Shown one piece after another: positions 63,278-64,000 of a stretch of DNA of 64,000 nucleotides. The position numbers and the translations under genes were made by a program. The DNA is taken from NCBI RefSeq assembly GCF_013371465.1, contig NZ_JABWDU010000001.1:372001-436000 (forward strand), in the 5' to 3' direction. The notes beneath the pieces are model-generated. The model searched no databases. It had not been told where the DNA came from and saw only the letters and a list, made by a program, of their open reading frames with translations. The stretch is from Ensifer oleiphilus. Lineage in GTDB: Bacteria > Pseudomonadota > Alphaproteobacteria > Rhizobiales > Rhizobiaceae. The number at the start of each line of letters is the position of its first letter. The stretch's first letter is position 1.

Positions 63278-64000
63278 TGGGAGCGTTTGCAGAGTGGCAA
63301 CCTCGATACGCTGAACATGGCATTGCTACGTTCCCCGTCGACATTCTTGATGACGGTCGGAAAAAGCCAGCCGTTGGCGGCTATCTCAAGCTGGGGGCTC
63401 AGTACAGCTCCCAGCTCACATTGAAATTCGGCGGACATAATGCTCTCGGGCTGGCATGCCGCAGAAACAAAATCACCGTGCTCGATGTGGATACCCCCGA
63501 CGAACGCGTCTTGGCTGACGCAATCAGCAGGCACGGGGTCACGCCCTTCATCGTCCGCAGCGGGTCAGGCAACTGGCAGGCTTGGTACAAAAACAGCGGA
63601 GAGCGTCGCCGCATTCGCCCAGACGCGCACGTTCCAATTGATATCCTCGGCGACGGATATGTGGTGGCCCCGCCATCGCTTGCGCGCAAGGGTAGATACC
63701 AGCTCGTGCAAGGCAGCATGGACGACCTCGACCGCCTGCCGCCGATGAAACTTGTTATCGACACCATCGAAACGCCGAAACCGAAAGCGCTAGCCAGCAC
63801 TCTCCGCGAAGGGGACGGCCGGAACAATTCGCTCTTTCATCGCGCGCTTCGATCCGCCCGCCATGCCAAATCCGAAGAGGAGCTTATTCAGATGATAGCT
63901 CATGCTAACCAGCAGTTCGCGGAGCCTCTGCTAATGGACGAGGTGCTAGGCGTTTCACACTCGGCGTGGGGATACAAGGAAAAGGGCCGCCTTATGGTTT
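63277..64000 (+). CDS. Bifunctional DNA primase/polymerase (PrimPol), N-terminal part
   Basis: The frame runs off the right edge after about 241 codons. The PrimPol fold is indicated by motif I LDVDTPDE (Asp70, Asp72), a second motif region SGSGNWQAWYKNSGERR (a Gln, residue 101, where many relatives have His), and motif III PIDILGDGYVVAPPS (Asp122). These proteins prime and start replication of plasmids, satellites or islands. A C-terminal helicase or AAA part may follow beyond the window. ATG 63277 overlaps the previous stop (TGATG). Confidence 0.8.
   Translation, partial: MGAFAEWQPRYAEHGIATFPVDILDDGRKKPAVGGYLKLGAQYSSQLTLKFGGHNALGLACRRNKITVLDVDTPDERVLADAISRHGVTPFIVRSGSGNWQAWYKNSGERRRIRPDAHVPIDILGDGYVVAPPSLARKGRYQLVQGSMDDLDRLPPMKLVIDTIETPKPKALASTLREGDGRNNSLFHRALRSARHAKSEEELIQMIAHANQQFAEPLLMDEVLGVSHSAWGYKEKGRLMV

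Larger units (their letters stand above)
60072..64000. mobile_element. Left part of an integrated element (integrase to primase-polymerase)
   Basis: A tyrosine integrase, an unknown gene, an AlpA-type regulator, a winged-helix protein, a small unknown gene and a primase-polymerase occur in one direction, as in P4-like satellites or phage-type islands of Rhizobiales. The DNA appears less GC-rich than the chromosomal side. The true left end (attachment site) lies somewhere in 59783-60071 but I could not define it, and the right end is outside the window. Confidence 0.8.

Noticed and set aside
1-64000. CRISPR array, rRNA operon or full insertion sequence
   Set aside because: I found no regularly spaced repeats of 25-40 bases, no rRNA-like sequence and no transposase; the only tandem repeats are the short kdp units.

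Overview
The window looks like chromosomal DNA from a Rhizobiaceae bacterium, most likely the Sinorhizobium/Ensifer group. The reasons are high GC, the gene order rpmH-rnpA-yidC with engB and argB close by, a fructose locus arranged like Sinorhizobium frcR-frcBCAK, a short RIME-like intergenic palindrome, and small gene families typical of Rhizobiales. These are recognitions from memory; no database search was run.

Layout. 1-4.9 kb: a cut-off HAD nucleotidase, a sterol-desaturase-type hydroxylase, a drug/metabolite transporter, ada overlapping a PEP-mutase-family gene, and argB on the minus strand. 5.1-7.8 kb: an ECF sigma factor, its anti-sigma partner and a secreted fasciclin-domain protein, then a Tat-type MsrB. 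7.9-12.7 kb (minus): a DUF1269 protein, engB, an EamA transporter, yidC, rnpA and rpmH. 13-19.3 kb: a chemotaxis receptor, a TVP38 membrane protein with an FAD disulfide oxidoreductase, a histidine kinase and tRNA-Arg(ACG). 19.8-28.7 kb: a 34-residue membrane peptide, DUF1810, an aldo/keto reductase, a YigZ protein, a RIME-like repeat, putA, a YkgJ protein, a phosphodiesterase and a Sel1-repeat protein. 28.9-32.9 kb: a FecR protein facing a CHASE2 cyclase and a Crp-type regulator, then DoxX. 32.9-38.7 kb: the fructose ABC locus. 38.9-46.6 kb: pyrC, pyrE, a PfkB sugar kinase, a small HTH/DUF2975 pair, a lipoprotein, pgi and fadD. 47-49.5 kb: MFS and AI-2E transporters. 49.7-57.8 kb: a complete kdpFABCDE potassium locus with an extra 27-residue peptide in front. 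57.8-59.8 kb: a lipoprotein hydrolase and an unknown gene. 60.1-64.0 kb: the left part of an integrated element (integrase, unknown gene, AlpA-type regulator, winged-helix protein, small gene, primase-polymerase), cut by the window edge.

How genes work together. Fructose would enter through FrcBCA; the PfkB kinase at 40.7 kb and pgi at 43.2 kb can pass hexose phosphates into central metabolism, although FrcK is the kinase inside the transport operon. KdpFABC is the high-affinity potassium pump, with KdpDE as its sensor and response regulator. The CHASE2 cyclase and the Crp protein next to it (with a cAMP-type binding motif) form a likely cyclic-nucleotide circuit. RpmH, RnpA, YidC and EngB serve ribosome, RNA and membrane biogenesis. 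The part most likely to hold undescribed biology is the element at the right edge, whose cargo lies beyond base 64000.
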